DNA from: Candidatus Melainabacteria bacterium
GTDB lineage: Bacteria > Cyanobacteriota > Vampirovibrionia > Vampirovibrionales > JAJTHC01
Reading direction: 5' to 3'
DNA length: 6,889 nucleotides
Assembly: GCA_026389055.1 (NCBI GenBank)
Contig: JAPLIO010000102.1
Span: 1 to 6,889, forward strand
In this document: in pieces, positions 1-6,889 of the stretch
Position numbering within the stretch: the first letter of the stretch is position 1
Layout: the number at the start of each line of letters is the position of its first letter
The notes under the pieces: model-generated
Databases searched by the model: none
Seen by the model: the letters and a program-made list of their open reading frames with translations, nothing else
What the model was told of the DNA's origin: nothing
Position numbers and translations under genes: made by a program

Positions 1-424
1 ATTCTCAAAAGGTTGAAAGAAGCTATAAATAAGCAAAGCACCTTAAAAGTATCGCCTTCTTTAAAGAATTATCTTGATAGAGTTTAGGCTAAAGATAGGA
101 ATCAATTACGTCAAGCCGTGCTGCAAAATCTAGAATGGAATAGTCTTCGGGTGTGGTCAGCTGATTGACGGTTTGAAACGGATAGAGAAGGGCTAAACTG
201 GGACTTCACATGAGAGTAGATAGACTTGCTCAGGAACATTTAAAGCGTGGTGACTAGCTACAGGTTTTGGGCATGGTGCATTTCATCCAAAACCAGCAAG
301 CTTGTTAGATGGTAAGGTCAACATTGTTAATTGAATCCGCCTTGAGAGATTAAAACTACAAGATAATAGAATTCTTGCGATTTTCCGACGAAGGTATATT
401 TTCAACCTAATGGTAATGCAATAA
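1..424 (+). pseudogene. Decayed 3' end of a large helicase-nuclease gene (Vsr-like/MTES_1575 nuclease end plus DUF3320-like tail)
   Basis: No intact ORF is present, but two plus-strand frames carry recognisable protein pieces. In the frame starting at position 1, codons 88-165 read AKDRNQLRQAVLQNLEW followed by NSLRVWSAD. This matches the end of the Vsr-like nuclease domain of DUF4011-type superfamily 1 helicases, where family members read roughly DRDRLRQ-x-VL-x-x-LGW-x-x-x-R-x-WSTDW. A TAG at 85-87 lies just before it, and a TGA at 166-168 stands where the family has Trp. The frame shifts by one further on: positions 281-424 read FHPKPASLLDGKVNIVN, a stop at 332-334, then IRLERLK. This resembles the DUF3320 tail that follows the nuclease in such proteins (pattern VxIVxVExPIHxxxL). 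The relic ends at 424, overlapping the end of the convergent helicase fragment by 23 nt. The family call rests on remembered patterns. The decay itself is seen directly. Confidence 0.5.
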
Positions 425-1214
425 CATTCTCTTCTAAAAAAAGAGTTGAGGCAGTTTTAAGAGCATTCTCGCTTAAATACTGAGTTGCCAGAACCGCAAG
501 ACGCTTTTTGGGAAGAGATAGTGCAACATAGAAAAGATTTCTTGCTCGATAGTAGCCATTTTGATACTTCGAAGGTACGTTTTCCGATGTTAAGTAGTCA
601 AGGAAGCGTGGCCAATTGTAGTGGTTCCATCCACCACTGAGAATAACGAGGACGTTTTCGAATTCCGCACCTTTTACACTATGCTGTGTGGCAAATGGCG
701 TAAAGCCATTGATAAACTTTGTAACGGCAATTAGCTCGCTATAGGGTACAGTTCGTAATTCTCGATGCCTCTTGATAATTTTGGATTCATCCTCAACTGG
801 ATCTGACTTAGGCTTGATAATCTCATTTTCTCGAATTGTAATTTTGTCACTAAGGCGGGGGCGACGTGTTACTTTTAAGTGATCGATTACTTCTCCTATT
901 GTCCCCTCGTTACGTAGTTGTATAAGCCTATCCATGTTAGCACGCCACTGTTCTTTGTCGGAAGATTGTTGGATCGTTGGGATACCGCCCATAAGCCGAA
1001 ACATTTCGCCAAAATTACCAATAGCATAAGCTTCGCAGATGGGCTCCACTGTATCGGCCAAAAAAGCTATTGTAGCGTCTTCTTTTTTCACAAATGATTC
1101 GTTACGGTCAAAAATTTGGGTCAGCGTAGGATATCCCTGATTTGCCGCAATGGCATTATGAGTCAGCATTAAAATCTTTGAGGTTACGGAATAAGGGTGT
1201 TGAGGGGGAGCCAT
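402..1214 (-). pseudogene. C-terminal half of a UvrD/Rep-like superfamily 1 DNA helicase, N-terminal half missing
   Basis: The 270 residues readable from ATG 1214 lack Walker A, the DExx box and all other N-terminal helicase motifs. They begin with a segment typical of the middle of UvrD-like helicases (SKILMLTHNAIAANQGY, residues 12-28). They carry motif V (TPFATQHSVKGAEFENVLVI, residues 172-191) and motif VI (RNLFYVALSLPKKRL, residues 225-239), and finish with the family's usual tail. Motif VI normally has an Arg where this copy has Leu234 (codon CTT at 513-515, one base from CGT), so the remaining half may also be damaged. No Shine-Dalgarno sequence precedes ATG 1214, and an in-frame TAA lies at 1224-1226, so the true start is gone. 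An IS5-type element lies directly upstream and probably caused the truncation. Related helicases are often partners of OLD-family nucleases in Gabija-like defence loci, but no partner is visible and Gabija is not claimed. Any protein made would lack ATPase activity. Confidence 0.8.
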
Positions 1215-1245
1215 GAGTGTTTTTTAATAAAATTCAACCAAAAAT

Positions 1246-2313
1246 GCTCAAAAAACAGAACAATACCCCTTGTTTCCACTCTTTTCGGATCATAATTACC
1301 TAAAAACCATACAAGAATCCACTAAAACCTACCCCCTCCTCACCAAAAAACCATACCGACGACAATTATACCCAAATGCCAAGCCCAAAATCTCCGCAGA
1401 AACACGCACTAACCCACGACAAGCCACACGAACCTTCTTAAACACCGTCTTCCAACCCGCAAACACATGCTCCACTCTGGCCCTAATCTTAGAAACCAAC
1501 CCATTAAACCGCTTCTGCGAATCCGTCAACTCAGGCGTTGGTTCATGCTGCTTACCCCGAACCCGACGCTTAATAATCCTCGGCTGTATCCCCAATGCCT
1601 TTAAATCCTTCTCCTTACCCACATACCCACTATCCGCACCAACAGTCTGCTCATCGCCCACCAGTACAGGGATTAAACTCTGACTGTCATGCACATTGGC
1701 ACCAGTAACAACCACCTTGCGAATCAACTTGCTTTTAGCATCCACATTAACCGTAGCACTGTAACCAAAGCCTTTGTAACCATAAGTAGCATCGGGGTCT
1801 GATTGGTCTTCAGACTTTTTTCTCTGTTTGCTGTTGGCTTTAATAAAGGTGGCATCTACCAAGTTGCCTTCTTTAAGAATGAGGTTGTTCTCTTGGAAGA
1901 AGGTGTCTAAGGCTAAGAAAAGGGCTTCTTGGGCTGGGGTGTTTTGCAGTTCGTGTTGGAAGTTTTCGAGTGTCGTGGCTTCAGGGATGGGGGATTCTAA
2001 GGAGAAGCCGAGAAACTTTCGGAAGGAGAGTCTGTCGTGGCATTGAAATTCGGTTTGTTCATAGGAGAGATTGAACCATATTTTGAGGAGGTTCATTTTG
2101 AGCAGTAGTAGGCGTTTGTAGGGTGGTCTGCCGTTGGGTTTGTGGTGGATGTGTGTTTTGAGGATAGTTTCAAATAGTTGCCATGGTAGGGTTTGGTTCA
2201 TTTCCTCTAGGAATTTGTGGGTGGGGGTGGCTTGTTGAATTTGGATGTCGGCAAAGGTAGTCATGGGGGTGGGGTATCCTATGAGAGGTGGAATAATGTC
2301 CCTTCTATTTTAA
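1246..2313 (-). mobile_element. IS5-family insertion sequence, ends approximate
   Basis: The element consists of the transposase gene plus short flanks, about 1.07 kb, the usual size for IS5-family elements. The termini are uncertain. The best inverted-repeat candidate pairs 1250-1269 with the reverse complement of 2290-2309: 12 of 20 positions are identical and most mismatches are transitions, which is weak. The left end could lie anywhere from about 1215 to 1250 and the right end from about 2290 to 2316. I could not find a convincing short target duplication. The flanks do not form one gene: on the left is a minus-strand helicase fragment, on the right the tail of a plus-strand frame. This points to deletion or rearrangement after insertion rather than a simple fresh insertion. 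Confidence 0.6.
1329..2264 (-). CDS. IS5-family DDE transposase
   Basis: This complete 311-residue transposase catalyses cut-and-paste transposition of its own element. The N-terminal part (about residues 45-105) has the IS5-group helical domain with GRPPY, a long Leu-rich helix, NLSYEQTEFQCHDRLSFRKFLG and the PEATTLENF segment. The catalytic triad is visible: Asp137 in VDATF, Asp211 in GADSGYVG and Glu265 in RVEHVFAGWK. The last fits the IS4/IS5-type signature R261-x3-E265-x6-K272. A Lys/Asp-rich stretch (about 144-160) precedes YGYKGFGY, as is common in this group. The length is normal and no frameshift or internal stop is seen, so the protein could be active. The start ATG at 2264 fits the conserved N-terminus. 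The start is only weakly preceded by an AGGA. The several plus-strand frames in this interval are antisense shadows. Confidence 0.95.
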   Translation of the reverse strand: MTTFADIQIQQATPTHKFLEEMNQTLPWQLFETILKTHIHHKPNGRPPYKRLLLLKMNLLKIWFNLSYEQTEFQCHDRLSFRKFLGFSLESPIPEATTLENFQHELQNTPAQEALFLALDTFFQENNLILKEGNLVDATFIKANSKQRKKSEDQSDPDATYGYKGFGYSATVNVDAKSKLIRKVVVTGANVHDSQSLIPVLVGDEQTVGADSGYVGKEKDLKALGIQPRIIKRRVRGKQHEPTPELTDSQKRFNGLVSKIRARVEHVFAGWKTVFKKVRVACRGLVRVSAEILGLAFGYNCRRYGFLVRRG

Positions 2314-2422
2314 CCCAAAATTACCTTGCCCTTTTTCCGTAACTTCATATGAACGAGGTTGGATTGCCAAGTTTGATGATGATTGCTTGCGAAAAAAATT
2401 TGACGAACTGGTTTTTAGGTAA
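2312..2422 (+). pseudogene. Possible 3' tail of an unidentified plus-strand gene cut by the IS
   Basis: Between the probable IS end and the convergent end of the membrane-protein gene, a plus-strand frame is open for 36 codons up to TAA at 2420-2422. It includes SYERGWIAKFDDDCLRKKF and then DELVFR. The composition (an alternating charged/hydrophobic C-terminal helix, a compact Asp run, Trp and Cys) looks more like real protein than chance, and it ends 15 nt before the stop of the neighbouring minus-strand gene, as convergent genes often do. I do not recognise the family. An in-frame TAA at 2294-2296, inside the putative IS terminus, closes the frame, so the 5' part is missing. The minus-strand readings of the same interval do not look like the lost N-terminus of the helicase. 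A chance open frame of this length is possible. Confidence 0.35.
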
Positions 2423-2436
2423 TGAGCGTGCAGTAG

Positions 2437-3066
2437 CTAGCTAGAGGATGCTCGATTCAAATATGCTTGGAGAAGCCCTTGCCCGTAATGCATACCAAAA
2501 CGATACATTCTAATAAACGCTAAAATGCTGGCTAAAAAGCATAGCAATGTGGGAAACCATTGCAGAGGTTGTACAGTAAAGGTAATGCCTGCAAGAACGA
2601 GAAAGCTGGAGGCAAGCCCCCTTGTGAAACCATATGTTTGATTGTGTTGCTTAACCTTGTCAAAAGCAGCATTACCTTGGAGTCTAATATCTATTTCCCG
2701 AACAGTTTTCTTCCAATCGTTTTCGCTAACAAGATCAAAATCCAAAGAAAAATCTCGTTTAACAGCCTCAACCAATCGTTTACGTTGATCAGAAGAAAGG
2801 AGTGTTTGGTTAGGCTTTAAAATTTTATTTGTAGGCCAGCCACCAAATATTCTCCAAAAAACTTTTTCTAGTAAATTACCTAAGGCTTGTACGAGATGTC
2901 CTAATGCAAAAGAAAGAAAGATAATTAAGCCAAGTTCACCTAATCCAACTAATTCTGTTGGGAGGTGCTTTAGCGGAAGCAAAAAGATCACATATAAACC
3001 AGAAGCCAACACACTACCAGGAGCAATAATGGCAACAACCTCATACGAACTAAACTTATCATGCAT
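2437..3066 (-). CDS. Four-helix membrane protein of unknown function, third gene of the type III RM operon
   Basis: I do not recognise this 209-residue protein. It has two N-terminal hydrophobic segments (about residues 10-31 and 43-62) and two C-terminal ones (about 150-168 and 170-186). Between them is a charged, probably helical, soluble domain (about 68-145) with KRLVEAVKRDF and a Trp/Lys-rich part, which is likely cytoplasmic because the loops carry many Lys and Arg. After the last helix comes an aromatic segment, RMYRFGMHYGQGLLQAY (186-202). Conserved-looking features are ALGHLVQALGN (54-64) ending helix 2 and NQTYGFTRG (142-150) entering helix 3. There is no signal-peptide cleavage site and no catalytic motif. 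It starts 18 nt after the res stop on the same strand, so it is probably co-transcribed with mod and res. That placement suggests a role in defence, for example a membrane effector or anchoring subunit, but this is inference from position and topology only. Confidence 0.8.
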   Translation of the reverse strand: MHDKFSSYEVVAIIAPGSVLASGLYVIFLLPLKHLPTELVGLGELGLIIFLSFALGHLVQALGNLLEKVFWRIFGGWPTNKILKPNQTLLSSDQRKRLVEAVKRDFSLDFDLVSENDWKKTVREIDIRLQGNAAFDKVKQHNQTYGFTRGLASSFLVLAGITFTVQPLQWFPTLLCFLASILAFIRMYRFGMHYGQGLLQAYLNRASSS

Positions 3067-3076
3067 TATAACAAAA

Positions 3077-3082
3077 ATCCTT
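3077..3082 (-). promoter_or_regulatory. Ribosome binding site of the membrane-protein gene
   Basis: The minus strand reads AAGGAT 10 nt before ATG 3066, inside the 18-nt gap after the res stop. This supports the start at 3066. An overlapping upstream ATG beside it is out of frame. Confidence 0.5.
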
Positions 3083-3084
3083 CA

Positions 3085-5832
3085 TTATTGGAGGTTAACC
3101 TTAAACGCTTTTCTCAAACCATCAAGAGTCATGTTTTCGGCAATCTGGTCATGGGGTATCAACAGATAAACCCACGGCTTGCCGTTATACGTTTCTGCAT
3201 GGTGGCTAGCATTTTCACACCATTGAACAGCCGCTTTTGTTTTCGCCAAAACATCTGCGTCGTTTAAATTTTTTGCAGCTTTGGGTTCTAGCATGTAAAT
3301 GCAATCTTCTGCTTCAGCCACAAAATCAGGCTGATACTCTTGCTCGCCTCGTCCGCCCATGTAATAGATTTGAAATTGCCCACGAACAGGACGAAACCAT
3401 TTGAGGCTGTCACGATCCAAAATGACTGCTAGCTGGCGTTCTGTATCAGAGTCAAACTTTTGAATGGGGTATAGGCAACGACTAAATCCCGCAAACACAT
3501 AGCGTGCCATGTTGCTCTTATCTTTGGGTGGTAGCTTAAAGGGTAAGAGTGATTGTGCATTATTCGTGGTGTAAGCAGATTCCTTGAGAGGACTAAAACC
3601 TGAATGCACTCTTACTTCATACCCTTCGCTAGCCTCATATTCGTAATGTTCCAGCATTTGAGCATGGATCAACTTTGCCAGTTTCCGCTGCTCGTAGCGT
3701 AACACTTTGGTAATCTCTTGTTCAGACAAATAGCTTTTCAAATGCTCTACCACTTGGTCTGCAAGATCATACAGCAAGTCGGCGTTTTCATCGTAGGAAA
3801 CATCATTAAAATCAATCAAACCTGCAACAATATAATTTTCTAAGCGGTCTTCTTCGATGCCTCCCATCATACCGCCCAGCTCAGCATTTTCGCCTGAACG
3901 TAGGTATTGCACCCATAACGATTCATCTGGCACGATAGGTGTATAGCTCTTAAGATCAAGCTGGAAGGGCTTAAAGCGGGAAATAACATCCCCCTTTGGC
4001 ACCACTGAAATACGAGGAATATCAATCGTGTTCTGAATCATCAAGTCCACGGTTTTATTGATAATGGCTGAAAAATCGGGCTTCTCAATAATTCCTTCTA
4101 ACTGTAATTGACCTGACTGATAACTTTGCTGGACTTCCCGCAACAAATTTTCTTTTACTTGTTCATGTTGTAAGTAACTGACACTTGGAATGCTGGCAGA
4201 GTCTTTTGCCAAGCGATGAATAGCCTGAGAGGTTATTTCTACTACTTTTTTCTCTTCTGGTGTGGTAAACACAGGCGGTTTATTTGCCGTAGGGGGAGCA
4301 ATAACCGCTTGCCCCGATGTGTTTTGGGGAGTCAAGCCCAACAGACTGTCTAGGTTAGGAGAAGCCACTATCACTTGGTTTACTAACTCTTCTGGATTTT
4401 CAGGCAGAATAATTTGCTTTAGACGAATGGTGGAATCTGGTTTTTTAGCTTCATCCACAATTTCTTGAAAGCGGTCGTGGGCGACGATACTTAACCTATC
4501 CACAGCATCAACGCCAGTTCGCTTACCATAGGGTAGACGTAACCCCCGCCCAATAGATTGCTCAATCAAAATACGAGCATTGGCAGCACGCAAAGGCACA
4601 ATTGTATACAGATTGGTTACGTCCCAGCCTTCTTTTAGCATGTTGACGTGAATCACAATCTCCGTTGGTTCAGTGGTACTTTCCACGGCAAGGAGTTTCT
4701 GAATCATTTCATCCTCTTTTTCGCCAGTTTGGCTAGAATCCACCTGAATGACCTTCTCTTTATATCGTCCTTGGAAAAATTCGTCTGACTGAATCAGCCT
4801 TAGCAATGCCGCCGCATGGGTTGTGTCACGAGCGATAATCAATAAAAAGGGTTTAACCAGTTTGTTGCCTGTCTCTCTGGCATAGGTTTCCAGTTCTACC
4901 TTGGTATTTTCATGCAGACGAATCCCATCTTCCAGCTTGAGGCGTTCAATTTCTTCGGTACTCATACCTGAAGCGTTAAAGTTTTTACGGGTGACAACAG
5001 CAGGTTCTTTCACATAGCCATCATCCATGGCTTGCCCTAGCGGGTAATCATAAATGACGTTCTTAAAGGGGATTGCCCCTTTACTTCCTTCTGAGAAAGG
5101 GGTGGCGGTAAGTTCTAGCCCTAGCACAGGTTTCAGTTCGTTAATGGCACGCAAGCCCGCTGAAGCACGGTAACGATGCGATTCATCCATGAGTAATACC
5201 AAGTCGGGCTGACTAGCTAAATATTCAAAATAGCTTTGCCCTAGCGTTTCTTTAAAACTACGAATTTTAGAGTTTCTGCCCCCACGCACTTCGGTATTGA
5301 TTTTAGAAATGTTGAAAATGTTAATCACCACATCGTCATTCACCCTAAACAGATTGGACTGAAACTTTGCAATATCAGGCAACATATCACCCCGAACCCC
5401 TTCGCCCGATTCATAGTTTTCACCTGTTACAATAATCGGCGGCTTAATGGCAAATTCAGAAATGCCCTTAAACACATATTTGGGTGAAGACGGCGTAAAA
5501 TCACCGATAAGCTTGTTATAGATTGTTAGGTTGGGGGCTAGAATAAAATACGTATTAAACCCACATGCTTGATGCAAATAGGTAATAAACGCCCCCATTA
5601 GCCGAGTTTTACCCACACCTGTTGCCAATGCAAAACATAGGGAGGGAAAATCCCGCTCAAAATCAGTGACCAATGGGTATTCCGAGCGGATAATCTCAAG
5701 GGCTTGTTGAACATCGGCATCTTTACGAGGTGGCACAATTTCGGTCAATCGAGCCAACAAGTCCAACGAGTGGCGTTGCGGTGTGCGGAGCGATAAACGA
5801 CCAGCGATAGAATTTACAATTTTTTGCGACAT
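3085..5832 (-). CDS. res: Type III restriction endonuclease, Res subunit
   Basis: This complete 915-residue Res subunit couples ATP-driven superfamily 2 translocation along DNA to cleavage when complexed with Mod. Helicase motifs are in order: Walker A-like ATGVGKT (70-76), DESH box (216-219), TATP (242-245), motif V region NMLKEGWDVTN (397-407) and motif VI QSIGRGLRLP (425-434). A low-complexity, Pro/Thr-rich stretch (about 500-526) separates the motor from the rest. The C-terminal PD-(D/E)xK nuclease is intact: PDF at 835-837 and EPK at 849-851, with Asp836, Glu849 and Lys851 as the likely catalytic residues. The typical KPWVYLLIPHD segment follows at 885-895. The length is at or slightly below that of classical Res proteins. 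Translation starts 3 nt after the mod stop with a strong Shine-Dalgarno inside mod, so synthesis is probably coupled. No stop, frameshift or missing key residue is seen, so the enzyme should be functional if mod is intact outside the window. Confidence 0.97.
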   Translation of the reverse strand: MSQKIVNSIAGRLSLRTPQRHSLDLLARLTEIVPPRKDADVQQALEIIRSEYPLVTDFERDFPSLCFALATGVGKTRLMGAFITYLHQACGFNTYFILAPNLTIYNKLIGDFTPSSPKYVFKGISEFAIKPPIIVTGENYESGEGVRGDMLPDIAKFQSNLFRVNDDVVINIFNISKINTEVRGGRNSKIRSFKETLGQSYFEYLASQPDLVLLMDESHRYRASAGLRAINELKPVLGLELTATPFSEGSKGAIPFKNVIYDYPLGQAMDDGYVKEPAVVTRKNFNASGMSTEEIERLKLEDGIRLHENTKVELETYARETGNKLVKPFLLIIARDTTHAAALLRLIQSDEFFQGRYKEKVIQVDSSQTGEKEDEMIQKLLAVESTTEPTEIVIHVNMLKEGWDVTNLYTIVPLRAANARILIEQSIGRGLRLPYGKRTGVDAVDRLSIVAHDRFQEIVDEAKKPDSTIRLKQIILPENPEELVNQVIVASPNLDSLLGLTPQNTSGQAVIAPPTANKPPVFTTPEEKKVVEITSQAIHRLAKDSASIPSVSYLQHEQVKENLLREVQQSYQSGQLQLEGIIEKPDFSAIINKTVDLMIQNTIDIPRISVVPKGDVISRFKPFQLDLKSYTPIVPDESLWVQYLRSGENAELGGMMGGIEEDRLENYIVAGLIDFNDVSYDENADLLYDLADQVVEHLKSYLSEQEITKVLRYEQRKLAKLIHAQMLEHYEYEASEGYEVRVHSGFSPLKESAYTTNNAQSLLPFKLPPKDKSNMARYVFAGFSRCLYPIQKFDSDTERQLAVILDRDSLKWFRPVRGQFQIYYMGGRGEQEYQPDFVAEAEDCIYMLEPKAAKNLNDADVLAKTKAAVQWCENASHHAETYNGKPWVYLLIPHDQIAENMTLDGLRKAFKVNLQ

Positions 5833-5835
5833 GGC

Positions 5836-6889
5836 TTAAGCTCCCTCACTGGTTTCTGGTAATAGGCTAAGTTGTTCAGGGCTTTTGGGGGATTGACGGG
5901 CTGAACGAGTCACCACGTTTTCAGGTGGCTTTTCCGCCATAGGCAGATTTTCAACATTCAGCGAATAATCATCATGCCCCCATTCGCACTTAGCCAGCAC
6001 GGCACGAGGAATCTTCTTAACCGTGAGGTTAGTAAAGCGTTCTGTGTTGCCCTTAAAGGCACTGCACAACACCAACAAACTGCGTTCTGTTCCTACTTCA
6101 TCGCTTAGGGCTTGCAACTGTTCGGCACTGAGGGTTTGCGTGGTAACGTAGATATAATCGCTTTCAGTGGAATACCCCTGTTGCCAGTAGACGGATTCGC
6201 TTGGGGCATAGGTGAAGCCTTCCAGTTTGCAAAGGGCTTCGGTGAGCATGGCGGGATTGTATTGCTTGCTAATGACCCAATTGCCCCAATGATCTTTTTC
6301 CAGCAGAGAGCCTGCTAGCTTGTAATAGCGAAAGCCACCGCCCCCCTGCCAATTGACCGCTTTGCTGATACCGCCTTGATCCGTGCCATCAACCACTTTT
6401 TGTAGGCGGGGGATGATATGGGTGTGGCAATGTTCGCCCAGTTCAATCATAATCCACCGCCTACCCATTTTGTGGGCAACCGCCCCCGTGGTGCCACTAC
6501 CTGCGAAAGAATCCAGCACCAGATCACCAGGGTTTGTTGATAGCTGAATAATACGTTGAAGTAGACGTTCTGGTTTTGGTGTATCGAATACCTCTGTTTC
6601 ATTAAAGTCTTTAACTTCTTTTTTGGCATCTTGATTGTGCCCGACTTCGGAGTGTAGCCAAATTGTCATGGAAGTTATACCATCTTTTACCTCATGGAAA
6701 AATTTTTTTAATCTTGGCACACCATTTCCATCACTTCCAAACCATATACGATTATCATTACGCAATTCTTGCAGTTTTTCTTTGGAAACACCCCAGCTTC
6801 TGCCTTTAGTAGGTAAAACAAACTTACCTGAAGGGAGTTCTATTTCGTAAATATCTTTAGGGGTAATTCTTTTTACAGTCAAATCACTA
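5836..6889 (-). CDS. mod: Type III restriction-modification DNA adenine methyltransferase, Mod subunit, C-terminal part
   Basis: The frame is open through the right edge, so this is the 3' part of mod. The TTG at 6880-6882 is only an internal Leu codon, not a convincing start. Residue numbers below count that codon as 1. Mod is a beta-class N6-adenine methyltransferase that also supplies target recognition to Res. In beta-class enzymes the DPPY motif precedes the target-recognition domain and the SAM-binding motif, so DPPY lies outside the window. Seen here are the end of the recognition region with RIWFGSDGNGVPRLKKF (45-61), the motif X region (TPKPERLLQRII, 101-112), motif I DSFAGSGTT (124-132) and a motif II-like IMIEL (144-148). 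A type III-specific C-terminal domain follows (about 190-311). The last about 37 residues look unstructured and contain QLSLLP (337-342), similar to sliding-clamp-binding peptides. The stop is 3 nt from the res start. Confidence 0.95.
   Translation of the reverse strand, partial: SDLTVKRITPKDIYEIELPSGKFVLPTKGRSWGVSKEKLQELRNDNRIWFGSDGNGVPRLKKFFHEVKDGITSMTIWLHSEVGHNQDAKKEVKDFNETEVFDTPKPERLLQRIIQLSTNPGDLVLDSFAGSGTTGAVAHKMGRRWIMIELGEHCHTHIIPRLQKVVDGTDQGGISKAVNWQGGGGFRYYKLAGSLLEKDHWGNWVISKQYNPAMLTEALCKLEGFTYAPSESVYWQQGYSTESDYIYVTTQTLSAEQLQALSDEVGTERSLLVLCSAFKGNTERFTNLTVKKIPRAVLAKCEWGHDDYSLNVENLPMAEKPPENVVTRSARQSPKSPEQLSLLPETSEGA
5841..5847 (-). promoter_or_regulatory. Ribosome binding site of res, inside the end of mod
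   Basis: The minus strand reads GAGGGAG 8 nt before ATG 5832, overlapping the last codons of mod. This near-consensus site fixes the res start and suggests that ribosomes finishing mod initiate on res. Confidence 0.75.

Noticed and set aside
849..1214. The helicase fragment as a Gabija GajB gene
   Set aside because: Only the C-terminal half remains, no GajA-like OLD nuclease is visible in the window, and the sequence around motifs V and VI is of a related but distinct UvrD-like type.
1270..1683. Open plus-strand frame of 137 codons, and another at 1828-2046
   Set aside because: Both lie antisense inside the transposase gene, which has full catalytic motifs. Their translations look like shadow coding with no recognisable domain.
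2423..2445. Repeated TAGC motif near the end of the membrane-protein gene, considered as a terminator hairpin
   Set aside because: The palindrome is very short, GC content is low and no T-run follows on either strand, so it does not support a terminator call.
6335..6350. Run of six C (six G on the coding strand) in mod, considered as a phase-variation tract
   Set aside because: Six bases is short for slippage-driven switching, it encodes a plausible Gly run in a conserved part of Mod, and the frame is intact. Phase-variable mod genes usually carry much longer homopolymer or tetranucleotide repeats.
6880..6882. TTG as the start of mod
   Set aside because: The reading frame continues upstream to the window edge without a stop, the DPPY motif expected in a type III Mod has not yet appeared, and no Shine-Dalgarno can be assessed. 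It is an internal Leu codon.

Overview
This is a stretch of accessory DNA from a bacterium with moderate GC content. The gene types, and an IS5-type transposase, suggest a proteobacterium, probably a gammaproteobacterium, but nothing here fixes the taxon. It looks like a defence island with one apparently intact restriction-modification operon on the right and a zone of decayed, IS-scarred genes on the left.

Right part (2437-6889, all on the minus strand): a type III restriction-modification operon. It is transcribed leftwards as mod (3' part only, entering from the right edge), res (complete, 915 residues, starting 3 nt after the mod stop) and a 209-residue membrane protein (starting 18 nt after the res stop). 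Mod methylates adenine and supplies sequence recognition. Res is the ATP-dependent translocase/nuclease. The third gene is not a standard type III component, is not recognised here, and is the most interesting item in the window.

Middle part (about 1246-2313): an insertion sequence of the IS5 family with an intact 311-residue DDE transposase on the minus strand. Its ends are diverged and could not be fixed exactly.

Left part (1-1214): gene remnants. The C-terminal half of a UvrD-like superfamily 1 helicase (402-1214, minus) abuts the IS and has lost its N-terminal ATPase half. Converging on it from the left edge is a plus-strand relic (1-424), broken by stops and a frame change, that resembles the Vsr-like nuclease end and DUF3320-like tail of large DUF4011-type helicases. 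On the other side of the IS, a 36-codon open tail on the plus strand (2312-2422) looks like the 3' end of a third gene. The IS flanks therefore do not join into one gene, so sequence was probably lost or rearranged around it.
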